Assembly (NCBI GenBank): GCA_963665925.1
Contig: OY762511.1
Location: 4,340,001 to 4,404,000 of the forward strand
DNA: 64,000 bases
Reading direction: 5' to 3'
Origin: G963665925 sp963665925
GTDB lineage: Bacteria > Bacillota > Clostridia > Peptostreptococcales > Acidaminobacteraceae
Position numbers and translations under genes: made by a program
Notes under the pieces: generated by a model
The model's database searches: none
What the model was told of the DNA's origin: nothing
Seen by the model: the letters and a program-made list of their open reading frames with translations, nothing else
In this document: positions 41,518-49,136 of the stretch, one piece after another
How positions within the stretch are numbered: the first letter of the stretch is position 1
Layout of the letters: every line of letters starts with the position of its first letter

Positions 41518-42015
41518 ATGCAATTTTCAGTTGGTGTCGAATACAGTCTGCACTGCCTGCTCTACCTGGTTGATGTTCAAGACGACAGAACCATCGGTAT
41601 CAAAGACCTGGCCGCCTATCAGGGCGTGTCTGAATCCTATCTTTCAAAGTTTTTTACAAAACTTAAAAAAAGAGGCATTGTTGAGTCTGTTCCAGGCGCA
41701 AAGGGGGGCTACCGGCTAGCAAGGCCGACCAGTGAAATTTCCTTTTGGGATGTTGTTGAAGCCATTGAAGGCTCTGAACCCTTTTTCAAATGCTCTGAAG
41801 TCAGACAGAACGAGATCATACTTGATAAGAACCATTTGCCGGATTCACATACAAAATCGCCTTGCCTGATTCATCTTGTCATGCTTGAAGCTGAAGCACA
41901 GATGAAGAAATACCTGCAAAGTAAAACTTTGGAATGGCTGGCTTCTGAAGTATCAGCCAAAGTTGATGGGACACACCTTCGTGCAACGCGTGATTGGTTC
42001 AGCAGAAATCTATAA
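41518..42015 (+). CDS. Rrf2-family transcriptional regulator
   Basis: 165 residues from ATG 41518 (AGGAGGG 6 bases upstream). Rrf2 winged helix: FSVGVEYSLHCLLYLVD, IKDLAAYQGVSESYLSKFFTKLKKRGIVESVPGAKGGYRLARPTSEISFWDVVEAIEGSEP (GGYxLAR is the family wing). Two cysteines follow (FKCSEV, SPCLIH), spaced too widely for the usual three-Cys Fe-S cluster, so this is probably not an Fe-S sensor of IscR type. The CymR-like C-terminal part is longer than usual. Confidence 0.9.
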   Translation: MQFSVGVEYSLHCLLYLVDVQDDRTIGIKDLAAYQGVSESYLSKFFTKLKKRGIVESVPGAKGGYRLARPTSEISFWDVVEAIEGSEPFFKCSEVRQNEIILDKNHLPDSHTKSPCLIHLVMLEAEAQMKKYLQSKTLEWLASEVSAKVDGTHLRATRDWFSRNL

Positions 42016-42054
42016 GTCTTGCCCCGTCACCCGAACACACCACGTATGAACTTA

Positions 42055-42090
42055 AAAGAGCGATAACAGTTTTCTGTTATCGCTCTTTTC
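42055..42090 (+). terminator. terminator after the Rrf2 gene
   Basis: AAAAGAGCGATAACAG pairs perfectly with CTGTTATCGCTCTTTT around a TTTT loop. Confidence 0.88.
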
Positions 42091-42173
42091 TTTACCAATA
42101 TTCATTTCCCGGAACGCTACTCTAGAAATACAGTAGCCCAAAAAAAATCAGGCAAGGTCGCACTTTCGTCAGT

Positions 42174-42869
42174 TTACCAAGGAATTACACCATCTCTGTT
42201 TGTGAAGGTTCCCGTTGGACCGTCTTTTCCAATGGTCGCCATTTTAACAAGAGCATCGGTTCCCTCCTGAAGCGTCTGAATGCCATTGCTGAACTGGTCT
42301 CCTGTTTTTGTTGGACCCGGGTCTATTGCGTTGATTCTCATTTGAGGAAGCGCTTTTGAGTATTGTACTGTAAGCATGCTCACTGCCGATTTTGACGCAC
42401 TGTATGCGAGTGCATTCACCTTGGACTCAATTTTTTCAGGATTCAGGACCTGACCAAATGATCCCAGTCCACTGCTCACATTTACAATCACCGGTTGACT
42501 CGATCTCTCAAGCAGTGGAAGAAACTGGTTTGTCACACGTACGACACCGTACACATTTGTATTGAAGACCTCATGCATCATATCAGCCGTAATATCTTGA
42601 GGCTTTGCATGACCGCCGGGTATTCCAGCATTGTTGATCAGCACATCCAGGCGACCTTCATTATTCATTATCGTTTCCGCCGCACTTGCAATCGTCTCTT
42701 CACCAGTGACATCCATCACGACGTAATCGACACCCAATGCTTCTGCGGCAGCCTTCCCTTTGCTGTCATTTCTAGAGCTGATATAAACCTTGTGCCCCAG
42801 TTCCTTTAGACGCCGCGCCGTTTCGTATCCAAGACCCGTATTTCCGCCAGTTATCAATGTAATCTTCAT
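42174..42869 (-). CDS. short-chain dehydrogenase/reductase
   Basis: 231 residues. NAD(P)-binding TGGNTGLGYETARRL at the start; Rossmann NNAGIPGG (about 79-86), catalytic Ser in NVSSGLG, catalytic YSASKSAV (Tyr/Lys) about 150-160, and IDPGPTKT. Classical SDR; the Arg in ISSRNDSKG after the second strand suggests NADP preference. Divergent from a MarR regulator with a dyad over its promoter, so MarR repression is likely. Substrate unknown. Confidence 0.93.
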   Translation of the reverse strand: MKITLITGGNTGLGYETARRLKELGHKVYISSRNDSKGKAAAEALGVDYVVMDVTGEETIASAAETIMNNEGRLDVLINNAGIPGGHAKPQDITADMMHEVFNTNVYGVVRVTNQFLPLLERSSQPVIVNVSSGLGSFGQVLNPEKIESKVNALAYSASKSAVSMLTVQYSKALPQMRINAIDPGPTKTGDQFSNGIQTLQEGTDALVKMATIGKDGPTGTFTNRDGVIPW

Positions 42870-42937
42870 AATGCGTTCACTCCTTAACTAAGATTATCCT
42901 GTACCAATCTTCAAAAAGTATAGCATCATTTATTTTA

Positions 42938-42951
42938 GTTGTAAATACAAC
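42938..42951. promoter_or_regulatory. MarR-type operator between SDR and MarR genes
   Basis: GTTGTAAATACAAC is a dyad with 6-bp arms, overlapping a TTTACA -35 of the SDR promoter; ACAATTGT and TTGTAA repeats continue towards the MarR gene. Likely operator for both directions. Confidence 0.65.
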
Positions 42952-43020
42952 AATTGTAATTGTAACTGTTCGTTCGCAAAAATGTTGTGGTATAATAGAG
43001 TTGAAATGGGGGACTGGACA

Positions 43021-43443
43021 ATGCTCAAGAACACAGGCAATATTTCAGAACAGATTTATTTGATTAGTACTATGCAGAAATCATATGTTCAGGAACAATT
43101 GCGCAAATTGGGTCTAAATGAAATTCAAGCACGTACACTGAACTACATCTATATTTATCCGGGCAAAATCCAGAAGGATCTTGCAAAATACCTGGGGAAA
43201 CAGAATGCGACCATAACAAATATTCTGAAACTCCTAGAAGGAAAGCATTACATAAAGCGTGAAATCCCAAGTGACAATGAAAGACAAAAAAATCTCTATC
43301 TCACCGAAGACGGAGAGAAGGCTGCGGAAATGATCCAAACCATCTTTCATGATTTAGAAGACATTTTAACAAATGCACTTTCCACATCCGAGATAGAAAA
43401 TATTAAAGGTGGACTCAAAAAAATCAGTGACATTCTGAAATAG
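43021..43443 (+). CDS. MarR-family transcriptional regulator
   Basis: 140 residues from ATG 43021 (GGGGGAC 6-7 bases upstream). MarR winged helix about 30-100: LGLNEIQARTLNYIYIYPGKIQKDLAKYLGKQNATITNILKLLEGKHYIKREIPSDNERQKNLYLTEDGEKAA (the DNERQKN wing is typical). Flanking helices form the dimer. Divergent to the SDR gene, with a dyad between them. Probably represses the dehydrogenase until a small aromatic or electrophilic ligand appears. Confidence 0.93.
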   Translation: MLKNTGNISEQIYLISTMQKSYVQEQLRKLGLNEIQARTLNYIYIYPGKIQKDLAKYLGKQNATITNILKLLEGKHYIKREIPSDNERQKNLYLTEDGEKAAEMIQTIFHDLEDILTNALSTSEIENIKGGLKKISDILK

Positions 43444-43452
43444 GACTAAAAA

Positions 43453-43486
43453 AAACACGCGTTATCCCAAAGGGATAACGCGTTTT
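43453..43486. terminator. terminator between MarR gene and CMD gene
   Basis: ACGCGTTATCCC pairs with GGGATAACGCGT around AAA; A and T runs on both sides allow use from either strand. Confidence 0.85.
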
Positions 43487-43516
43487 CTATTCAAGTGCTT
43501 TTTGACTGTCACCAGG

Positions 43517-44212
43517 CTATGCAGTCACTTCCCGAATGCAAGCCAAGGCATTTAAGCTTCTAGGATAACCGATGTATGGCAAGCATTGAGAAACCACTTT
43601 CACAAGGAATCCAGGATCATTTCCAAGGTTCATGTTACCAGCTATGTGACTCTTCAGTTGGGACTCACAACCGCCTTGTGCCATAAGGTAACAGAAGGTA
43701 ATCATTTCTCTTTGCTTGAGGTCAAGACCTGTTCTAGTATAGTAGTCACCAAAACAGTTGGCAGCAAGCCATCTGTTAATATGGCCGCCCTTCCAAAAGT
43801 CTTTCATGCCTTCACCAAAGATGTCCACCTGTGCTTGTGCCCCTTTTTCAAGTCTATCTTCGAGTATCGTTGTCGCTTGAGATTCAAGTGGGAGGGCAAT
43901 TCCCTTTTCAAGCATTACTGAATTTGTAGCATCCAGAAATGGTCGCACACGACCCATTCCCAAATAGTCCACTGCCTGATAAACAACTTCCTTGGCTTCT
44001 ACAGGCGTAATTGCCTCCTCAAGTCCTTTTGCAAGCACTTCTTTATATGTATCAAGGCCTTGGCACCCCAGTAGGGTCGCAAGAATTGCTAAATATCTTG
44101 TTTTTTCATCCAGCGTCTGACCTGCTTCATTTACAACTTCGTGATTTGCGAAAGCTTCATAACGTTGCATAAACTCAGGGTCTGTATCATATAGGTTGAA
44201 TTTATCGCTCAT
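43517..44212 (-). CDS. carboxymuconolactone decarboxylase family protein (two CMD domains)
   Basis: 231 residues. Two tandem CMD/AhpD-like domains: DEKTRYLAILATLLGCQGLDTYKEVLAKGLEEAITPVEAKEVVYQAVDYLGMGRVRPFL and DLKQREMITFCYLMAQGGCESQLKSHIAGNMNLGNDPGFLVKVVSQCLPYIGYPRSLNAL. Members are decarboxylases or peroxidase-like; the second domain retains Cys and His (GGCESQLKSH). The upstream cupin gene is 26 bases away, a common clostridial pair under MerR control. Confidence 0.9.
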   Translation of the reverse strand: MSDKFNLYDTDPEFMQRYEAFANHEVVNEAGQTLDEKTRYLAILATLLGCQGLDTYKEVLAKGLEEAITPVEAKEVVYQAVDYLGMGRVRPFLDATNSVMLEKGIALPLESQATTILEDRLEKGAQAQVDIFGEGMKDFWKGGHINRWLAANCFGDYYTRTGLDLKQREMITFCYLMAQGGCESQLKSHIAGNMNLGNDPGFLVKVVSQCLPYIGYPRSLNALACIREVTA

Positions 44213-44238
44213 ACTCTTGTCCTTTCGACTCTACACTT

Positions 44239-44676
44239 CTATTTTAGTTTGTTGTAGTCTTCGTCAGAAACAGGCTCGCACCACGCATTGCTGCAATCTT
44301 CACATGGAACTTCGACTGCGATATGGCTGAACCAGCTGTCCGCTTTTGCACCATGCCAGTGTTTTACACCTGTTGGGATTTTAATAACTGAACCTGGTTT
44401 TAGTTCAACAGCCTCTTTGCCTTCTTCTTGGTACCAGCCTTCGCCTGCTGTACATAGAAGGATTTGTCCGCCACCGCTTGTTGATTTATGGATATGCCAG
44501 TTGTTTCTGCAACCTGGTTCGAATGTGATATTTGCTAGAAATACGTTGAATTCACCTGGCATTGTAAGTAGGTTAATAAATGACTCGCCTACAAAGTATT
44601 GTGCAAACATTGCGTTCTCTTGACCCTTACCAAATACATTTTCCTTGTTAAATACTGCTTCATCAGTTGTTTTCAT
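44239..44676 (-). CDS. cupin-domain protein
   Basis: 145 residues. Cupin barrel: VFLANITFEPGCRNNWHIHKSTSGGGQILLCTAGEGWYQEEGKEAVELKPGSVIKIPTGVKHWHGAKADSWFSHIAVEVP. The metal-binding set H-x-H (WHIHKS) and the later KHWHG His are intact. Two Cys near the end (CEDCSNAWCEP). First gene of the unit with CMD. The promoter with 19-base spacer and MerR-type dyad (44800s) lies upstream, so it is likely activated by the divergent MerR protein. Confidence 0.9.
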   Translation of the reverse strand: MKTTDEAVFNKENVFGKGQENAMFAQYFVGESFINLLTMPGEFNVFLANITFEPGCRNNWHIHKSTSGGGQILLCTAGEGWYQEEGKEAVELKPGSVIKIPTGVKHWHGAKADSWFSHIAVEVPCEDCSNAWCEPVSDEDYNKLK

Positions 44677-44799
44677 AATTCTTGACCTCCTATATTTTCA
44701 TCAAAACATTTACATTTTTAAATACCATATCAAGGGTTTAAAACTTAGAATTTACATTTGTAGTTGCTCTTCAGCATCAAATGCTTTATGATATACACA

Positions 44800-44830
44800 G
44801 CATACAACCTAAACCTGACTTTAGGTCAAC
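44800..44830 (-). promoter_or_regulatory. MerR-type promoter of the cupin-CMD operon
   Basis: On the minus strand, -35 TTGACC (plus 44824-44829) and -10 TATGCT are separated by 19 bases, the hallmark of MerR-activated promoters. The dyad ACCTAAA-CCTGAC-TTTAGGT occupies 44807-44826. A second dyad-like site, ACCTAAAGTTAACTTTATAT, lies at 44933-44952 before the merR gene itself. Confidence 0.8.
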
Positions 44831-44975
44831 ACTTTCTTTCATTAAACTTTCACCTCAATTGGGGCTAGCTTTCAAACCATTGCTCAGCGCATCAAAGTTG
44901 ACAGTAGATAAAGGATATGCTACTTTAGATTCACCTAAAGTTAACTTTATATTTAGATGCAAAAAGGAGTTCATT

Positions 44976-45383
44976 ATGTCTTATTCAATAGGTGAAGTTG
45001 CAAAAATGCTTGATTTAACTGTTCCAACACTCAGATACTACGACAAGGAAGGTTTGCTTCCCCTTCTAGAGCGCACCGAGTCAGGAATCCGGAAATTCAA
45101 TGACATTGACATAGAATCCCTAAAAATTGTCGAATGTCTCAAGGCATCGGGCATGTCTATAAAGGATATTCGAACTTTTATCAACTGGTGTGGCGAGGGT
45201 GATTCAAGCCTTAAACAACGCTATGATATGTTTATTGAAAGAAAAGCTGCCGTCGAAAAGCAAATTGAAGAACTCAATAAAGTCATGGAAACAATCGACT
45301 TCAAATGCTGGTATTACAAAACCGCACTGGATGCGGGAACTGAAGCTGTTCACCAGCAAATAAAATCCGGTAAATCCATCTAA
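44976..45383 (+). CDS. MerR-family regulator
   Basis: 135 residues from ATG 44976 (AAGGAG 6 bases upstream; longer frame has no site). MerR HTH: YSIGEVAKMLDLTVPTLRYYDKEGLLPLLERTESGIRKFNDIDIESLKIVECLKASGMSIKDIRTFINWCGEGDSSLKQRYDMF, then a dimerisation coil. It lacks a metal-binding C-terminus and belongs to the AdhR/SoxR-like redox or electrophile group; single Cys in INWCGEG. Divergent from the cupin-CMD operon. A terminator at 45363-45400 overlaps its stop. Confidence 0.92.
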   Translation: MSYSIGEVAKMLDLTVPTLRYYDKEGLLPLLERTESGIRKFNDIDIESLKIVECLKASGMSIKDIRTFINWCGEGDSSLKQRYDMFIERKAAVEKQIEELNKVMETIDFKCWYYKTALDAGTEAVHQQIKSGKSI

Positions 45384-45400
45384 GGATTTGCCGGGTTTTA
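45363..45400 (+). terminator. terminator overlapping the merR stop codon
   Basis: AAATCCGGTAAATCC (45363-45377) pairs with GGATTTGCCGGGTTTT (45385-45400), including a TTTT tail; the merR TAA lies in the loop. Confidence 0.8.
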
Positions 45401-45421
45401 TTTGAAAATGATGTTTTGCAC

Positions 45422-46591
45422 TCACTTTTCGCGCACTTCCACCATGACCTTTTCAATCCGAAGCAGCCCCTCTTCAAGAACTGAGCGTGGACACGCAAGG
45501 TTCATTCGTAGAAAACCAGTGCCGTTTTTCCCGTATGTGTCACCCACGTTGAGTCGGACTGCCCCCTGCTCATAGATGAGACTGCAAAGCGCCTTAGAAG
45601 ATTTTCCCGTGCCCGTGCAGTCAAGCCATGCAAGGTAAGTCGCCTCCGGTGATGTCAACTTCAGTTCAGGCAGGCGCTCTGCTACAAAGGCCTTTAGGAA
45701 AATCATGTTATCTTCAAGGTATGAAAGAAGAGCATCCAGCCACTTTTCACCATAAGTATAGGCTGCAGTAAGCGCTTCAATTCCAAAGACGTTGGGTTCA
45801 ATAGCTTCATTGATATTGATGGACTTGTTTACCTTTTGCTTGAGCTTTTCATTTGCCGTAATGATATTGGCTGTTTTAAGGCCAGCAATATTAAAGGTTT
45901 TGCTTGGTGCTGTACACGTTACACTGTTCATTAGAAAATCATCATTCAACGATGCAAACGGAATGTGCTTGAATCCTGAGTAAACCAAGTCTCTATGCGC
46001 TTCATCAACGACTACAAGCACATTGTTTCTTAGACATATTTCACCCATTCTAATAAGCTCTTCCCTTGTAAATGCCCGCCCTACCGGGTTATGCGGATTA
46101 CACAGAATAAACAGCTTCACACGATCATCCGAGGCCTTTTTCTCAAAATCTTCAAAATCAACTTCATAGTGCCCTTGGATATTCTTCAAGTCATTCTCTA
46201 CAATTTCACAGCCATTATTGATAATGGATGTTCCAAAATAATTGTAAACAGGTGATTGGATGAGCACCCGATCCCCCTGCTGGGTAAATGCCTGTACAAT
46301 AGCTGAAAGTGCAGGGATGATCCCCGTCGTCACATCAATCCACGCCTTCTTAATCCTGAATCCATGTCGCTTTTCCCACCAGTAGGCTTCCGCTTCATAG
46401 TAGGCGTCCGGAATGCTGGCATAACCAAATATCCCGTGTTCTACCCTCTTCTGCAAAGCTTCGACAATCGGCTCAGCTACAGGAAAATCCATGTCTGCAA
46501 TCCACATGGGAATCACATCCTCTTTAGAGGAATCCCACTTCACACTATTGGTGTTTCTTCTGTTCACAACTCTGTCAAAATCATATTTCAA
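45422..46591 (-). CDS. MalY/PatB-family PLP-dependent aminotransferase (cystathionine beta-lyase-like)
   Basis: About 389 residues. TTG 46591 is chosen because GGAGGTG lies 6 bases upstream; the longer frame has no site. Fold-type I PLP enzyme: start KYDFDRVVNRRNTNSVKWD, VIPMWIADMDFPVAEPI, LCNPHNPVGRAFTREEL, DEAHRDLVYSGFKHIPF and the PLP Lys in TAPSKTFNIAGLK. The N-terminal motif with MWIADMDF is typical of MalY/PatB C-S lyases, so cleavage of cystathionine or cysteine S-conjugates is likely. Last gene behind merR and DUF3737 genes in a unit with a MerR-type promoter. Confidence 0.92.
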   Translation of the reverse strand: MKYDFDRVVNRRNTNSVKWDSSKEDVIPMWIADMDFPVAEPIVEALQKRVEHGIFGYASIPDAYYEAEAYWWEKRHGFRIKKAWIDVTTGIIPALSAIVQAFTQQGDRVLIQSPVYNYFGTSIINNGCEIVENDLKNIQGHYEVDFEDFEKKASDDRVKLFILCNPHNPVGRAFTREELIRMGEICLRNNVLVVVDEAHRDLVYSGFKHIPFASLNDDFLMNSVTCTAPSKTFNIAGLKTANIITANEKLKQKVNKSININEAIEPNVFGIEALTAAYTYGEKWLDALLSYLEDNMIFLKAFVAERLPELKLTSPEATYLAWLDCTGTGKSSKALCSLIYEQGAVRLNVGDTYGKNGTGFLRMNLACPRSVLEEGLLRIEKVMVEVREK

Positions 46592-46617
46592 AGGTTTACA
46601 CCTCCATTTCTCATCCA

Positions 46618-47451
46618 CTAGCCTATTTCATAAGTCACTTTCGAAGGGTCCAGTTTGGCATCATCCTGAATCAGCGCTCCAATTTCTTTGACTTTTATAC
46701 GACCTTCAATTGGATTTTTTATACTGTCAACCTTTGTATTTACCTCTACATCGAGTGTGCAGTACTCAAATGCCAGGGACGTATTGATCAAATTACAATT
46801 TTTCATAACCAAGTTCTCAATATAGCAAAGACCTTGAAGACTCTCGATTGTACAATTGATCAGCGTCAGATTCTTTGTATTCCAAGCCAGATATTCTCCT
46901 GAAATGAAGGAGTCATATACAGTCACATTTTCACAGTTCCAAAAGGCATCTTTTGAAAGCAGCTTGGAATTTCTCACGACAATATTTTTGCATCCGTCGA
47001 AACCATAGTTACCATAAAGGGTCAGGTTGTCCACTTCAATATCTCTGCTGTTCATTGCAAAGTAATCACCCTTTACAACCGTATCTTTCAGCTTGATATT
47101 CTCACAGTTCCAAAGTGTTTCAAGTGCATTTGGCATTTGAACATTTTCAAGCGAAATGTTGCTTGACCGTCTAAACGTCTTTGGTGCCTCAATCATAGTG
47201 TCCTTAATGGCGATATTGTGCGTATACCAGATTCCTGAACGTGCTGTTTCAAAGAGTACACCACCCGACATTTCTACATTTGTACAGTACCAGAGCGGGT
47301 ATTTCCATTTGAAGAATGATTGATCCAGAACCACATTCTTGCTTTCCTTAAGCGGCGATTCCCCATCTTCAAATATTGTATTTCTTATTTCCACTTCATT
47401 ACTCATAAATAAGGCGCGTTCACCTGTTAAAATCTCTTGATTTACTTTCAT
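46618..47451 (-). CDS. DUF3737 family beta-helix protein
   Basis: 277 residues of regular right-handed beta-helix repeats (NIAIKDTMIEAPKTFRRSSNISLENVQMPNALETLWNCENIKLKDTVVKGDYFAMNS; repeated WNCENI/WNTKN turns). Matches DUF3737, often found beside MalY-type genes in Firmicutes. No signal peptide, so it is cytosolic. Role unknown. Spaced 4 bases from the merR gene and 26 bases from the MalY gene, so one transcript. Confidence 0.85.
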   Translation of the reverse strand: MKVNQEILTGERALFMSNEVEIRNTIFEDGESPLKESKNVVLDQSFFKWKYPLWYCTNVEMSGGVLFETARSGIWYTHNIAIKDTMIEAPKTFRRSSNISLENVQMPNALETLWNCENIKLKDTVVKGDYFAMNSRDIEVDNLTLYGNYGFDGCKNIVVRNSKLLSKDAFWNCENVTVYDSFISGEYLAWNTKNLTLINCTIESLQGLCYIENLVMKNCNLINTSLAFEYCTLDVEVNTKVDSIKNPIEGRIKVKEIGALIQDDAKLDPSKVTYEIG

Positions 47452-47455
47452 ATTT

Positions 47456-47848
47456 TCACTGACCTTTCTCTATCAACTTTTCCTCTAAATAAAACAACCC
47501 ACTGTCATAGGTCTCAATTTTTCTATCGAGATGTTCAAGCATTTCATGCATTTCATCTATTCTTGCTGCCAAAATATCACGTTGTTCAACTAAGATTTTT
47601 TTCCTAGCAGCCTGTGTTTTATCTCCCTGTTTAAAGAGCGAAACGTAATCTACCAGGACTTCAATGGATATGCCGGCCCTACGCATGCATTTTATAAAAT
47701 AGACCCACTCACAATCTGTCTTTGAATAGTCTCTAACACCACTTTTTCTGCGGACGACTTCAGGGATCAACCCTACACGTTCGTAATATCGGAGTGTCTC
47801 AACACTAATGTCATAGATTTTGCTGACTTCACCTATCGTCATAGCCAA
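47456..47848 (-). CDS. MerR-family regulator
   Basis: 130 residues. MerR HTH: MTIGEVSKIYDISVETLRYYERVGLIPEVVRRKSGVRDYSKTDCEWVYFIKCMRRAGISIEVLVDYVSLFKQGDKTQAARKKILVEQRDILAARIDEMHEMLEHLDRKIETYD. Two Cys (KTDCEWVYFIKC). First gene of the operon DUF3737-malY, with a 19-base-spacer promoter whose -35 and dyad nearly match those of the cupin operon. Likely activator of its own operon. Confidence 0.92.
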   Translation of the reverse strand: MAMTIGEVSKIYDISVETLRYYERVGLIPEVVRRKSGVRDYSKTDCEWVYFIKCMRRAGISIEVLVDYVSLFKQGDKTQAARKKILVEQRDILAARIDEMHEMLEHLDRKIETYDSGLFYLEEKLIEKGQ

Positions 47849-47864
47849 CCTCCTTTCAGGGTCA

Positions 47865-47895
47865 TTCTACAACCTATAGTTGACTTTAGGTCAAG
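47865..47895 (-). promoter_or_regulatory. MerR-type promoter of merR-DUF3737-malY
   Basis: On the minus strand, -35 TTGACC and -10 TAGAAT have a 19-base spacer. The dyad ACCTATAG-TTGACTTTAGGT region is 47872-47891. Nearly the same sequence as at 44807-44826, suggesting both MerR proteins may recognise both promoters. Confidence 0.8.
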
Positions 47896-47917
47896 CATAT
47901 TTTTCAAAAAAAAAAAA

Positions 47918-47950
47918 AATTACACCCTCATTCTGAAATAAGAGTGTAAT
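47918..47950 (-). terminator. terminator of the small membrane-protein gene
   Basis: AATTACACCCTCAT pairs with AAGAGTGTAATT; on the minus strand a long T run (13 A on the plus strand) follows. Confidence 0.88.
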
Positions 47951-47974
47951 TAAATGCATGCCTATTCAACTTCT

Positions 47975-48295
47975 CTATTTTACAGATTCACTATTAGGGT
48001 CCTTTAAAGGATTATCGAGTGCTGTAGATTTTCCGAAATAGTATGCAATGACAGATACAATCACGTACTCGATCAGTTGGTTACTGACAATAAAATTAGG
48101 ATTCTCTTTTCCCATGAAGAAAGCTATTGTAACTAACACCAGCTGTATCATGACTACAACTACAAACAATGTTGTTATAGACAATGCAATTGTTTTTCTT
48201 ACTTCTCTATAGCGAACTGGCAGGTTCTTGTTTTCGTTGTCACGTTTACTCATATTATTAACATCTAACGCCTCAGGTACATTAGCATTTTCCAT
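47975..48295 (-). CDS. hypothetical small membrane protein
   Basis: 106 residues from ATG 48295 (GGAGGTG 5 bases upstream). A charged N-terminal part (about 1-35) precedes two membrane helices near 37-58 and 68-86 (ALSITTLFVVVVMIQLVLVTIAFFM; IEYVIVSVIAYYFG). No family recognised, but the ending YYFGKSTALDNPL is a recurring pattern in small clostridial and phage membrane proteins. It is a single-gene unit with its own terminator. Confidence 0.6.
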   Translation of the reverse strand: MENANVPEALDVNNMSKRDNENKNLPVRYREVRKTIALSITTLFVVVVMIQLVLVTIAFFMGKENPNFIVSNQLIEYVIVSVIAYYFGKSTALDNPLKDPNSESVK

Positions 48296-48453
48296 AAAAC
48301 ACCTCCATGCTCCAATACATATCAACTCAGATATTGATTTAATAACCCCAAATAAAGGTTCTATACAAACTTGTCATCATTGGTCTTTGAAATTGCATGA
48401 TTGGACACTCAAATTTGAAATACTAAGCAGTCTACTCATTTTTCAGAAAATAA

Positions 48454-48492
48454 AACACGCTCTCACCATAAAATTCTCGGCAAGAGCGTGTT
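48454..48492 (-). terminator. terminator of the DhaL-DhaK-LsrF operon
   Basis: AACACGCTCT (48454-48463) pairs with AGAGCGTGTT (48483-48492); the minus strand continues TTATTTTCTG. Confidence 0.8.
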
Positions 48493-48575
48493 GATTTTTC
48501 TGTGTTCCATACTCAGGACAATGTAATGTCACAGGTTGAAACTTTCTATTTTTTGGTATAAAATTAATATAGTAT

Positions 48576-49136
48576 TTAAGATGCTCGGTTTTGAGCAGAG
48601 TCTGCCTTGGCAGGCTCATTTTTTTGCACTGAATTCTCATATGATGTTCTCAGCACCACTGTCATGTAACCATAGAATAGGCCTAAAGCACAGTAAATCA
48701 GTTCTGAAACAGCTGCACCTGCAAATGTAGCGCCCGGGACATAGGACATAAATCCGAAAAACACACCGGCACCTACAAACACAGCTGGCACAAAGTCTGC
48801 CCACGGAATACGTTCCAAGCAGATCACAGGTACAACAATTGCAAATACAGCAACCGGGAAGCCATAGAAGCCCAGGCTCGGTACAAGTGCACCACCAAGT
48901 ATCATGATTAGAATTGAAGCAATAATACCATTCACATACCCGATGAAAGTCTTTACACCGCCGGTCACATTACAGCCTGCAATAAAATACATTGCCCAAG
49001 CCTGAAATGCAATCCATCCAAAACCCGCATTCCCAACTGGCGGTACCAGTGGTGCAAGTACCTGGTCCACTATTTGAATTGAAAATGCCAGAAAGGCCAC
49101 AATAAAAGGTATCACTATGAATTTGCTGAATTTCAC
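48576..49136 (-). CDS. DUF1097 family membrane protein
   Basis: 186 residues, GTG start with AAAGGAGGG upstream, overlapping the lsrF end closely. Five to six membrane helices (FIVIPFIVAFLAFSIQIVDQV; GWIAFQAWAMYFIAG; GIIASILIMILGGALV; VAVFAIVVPVICLERI). The pattern GWIAFQAWA...FIAGC matches DUF1097. Small integral proteins of this family are uncharacterised; as the last gene of the operon it could be a transporter or transport partner for the ketose substrate. Confidence 0.85.
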   Translation of the reverse strand: MKFSKFIVIPFIVAFLAFSIQIVDQVLAPLVPPVGNAGFGWIAFQAWAMYFIAGCNVTGGVKTFIGYVNGIIASILIMILGGALVPSLGFYGFPVAVFAIVVPVICLERIPWADFVPAVFVGAGVFFGFMSYVPGATFAGAAVSELIYCALGLFYGYMTVVLRTSYENSVQKNEPAKADSAQNRAS

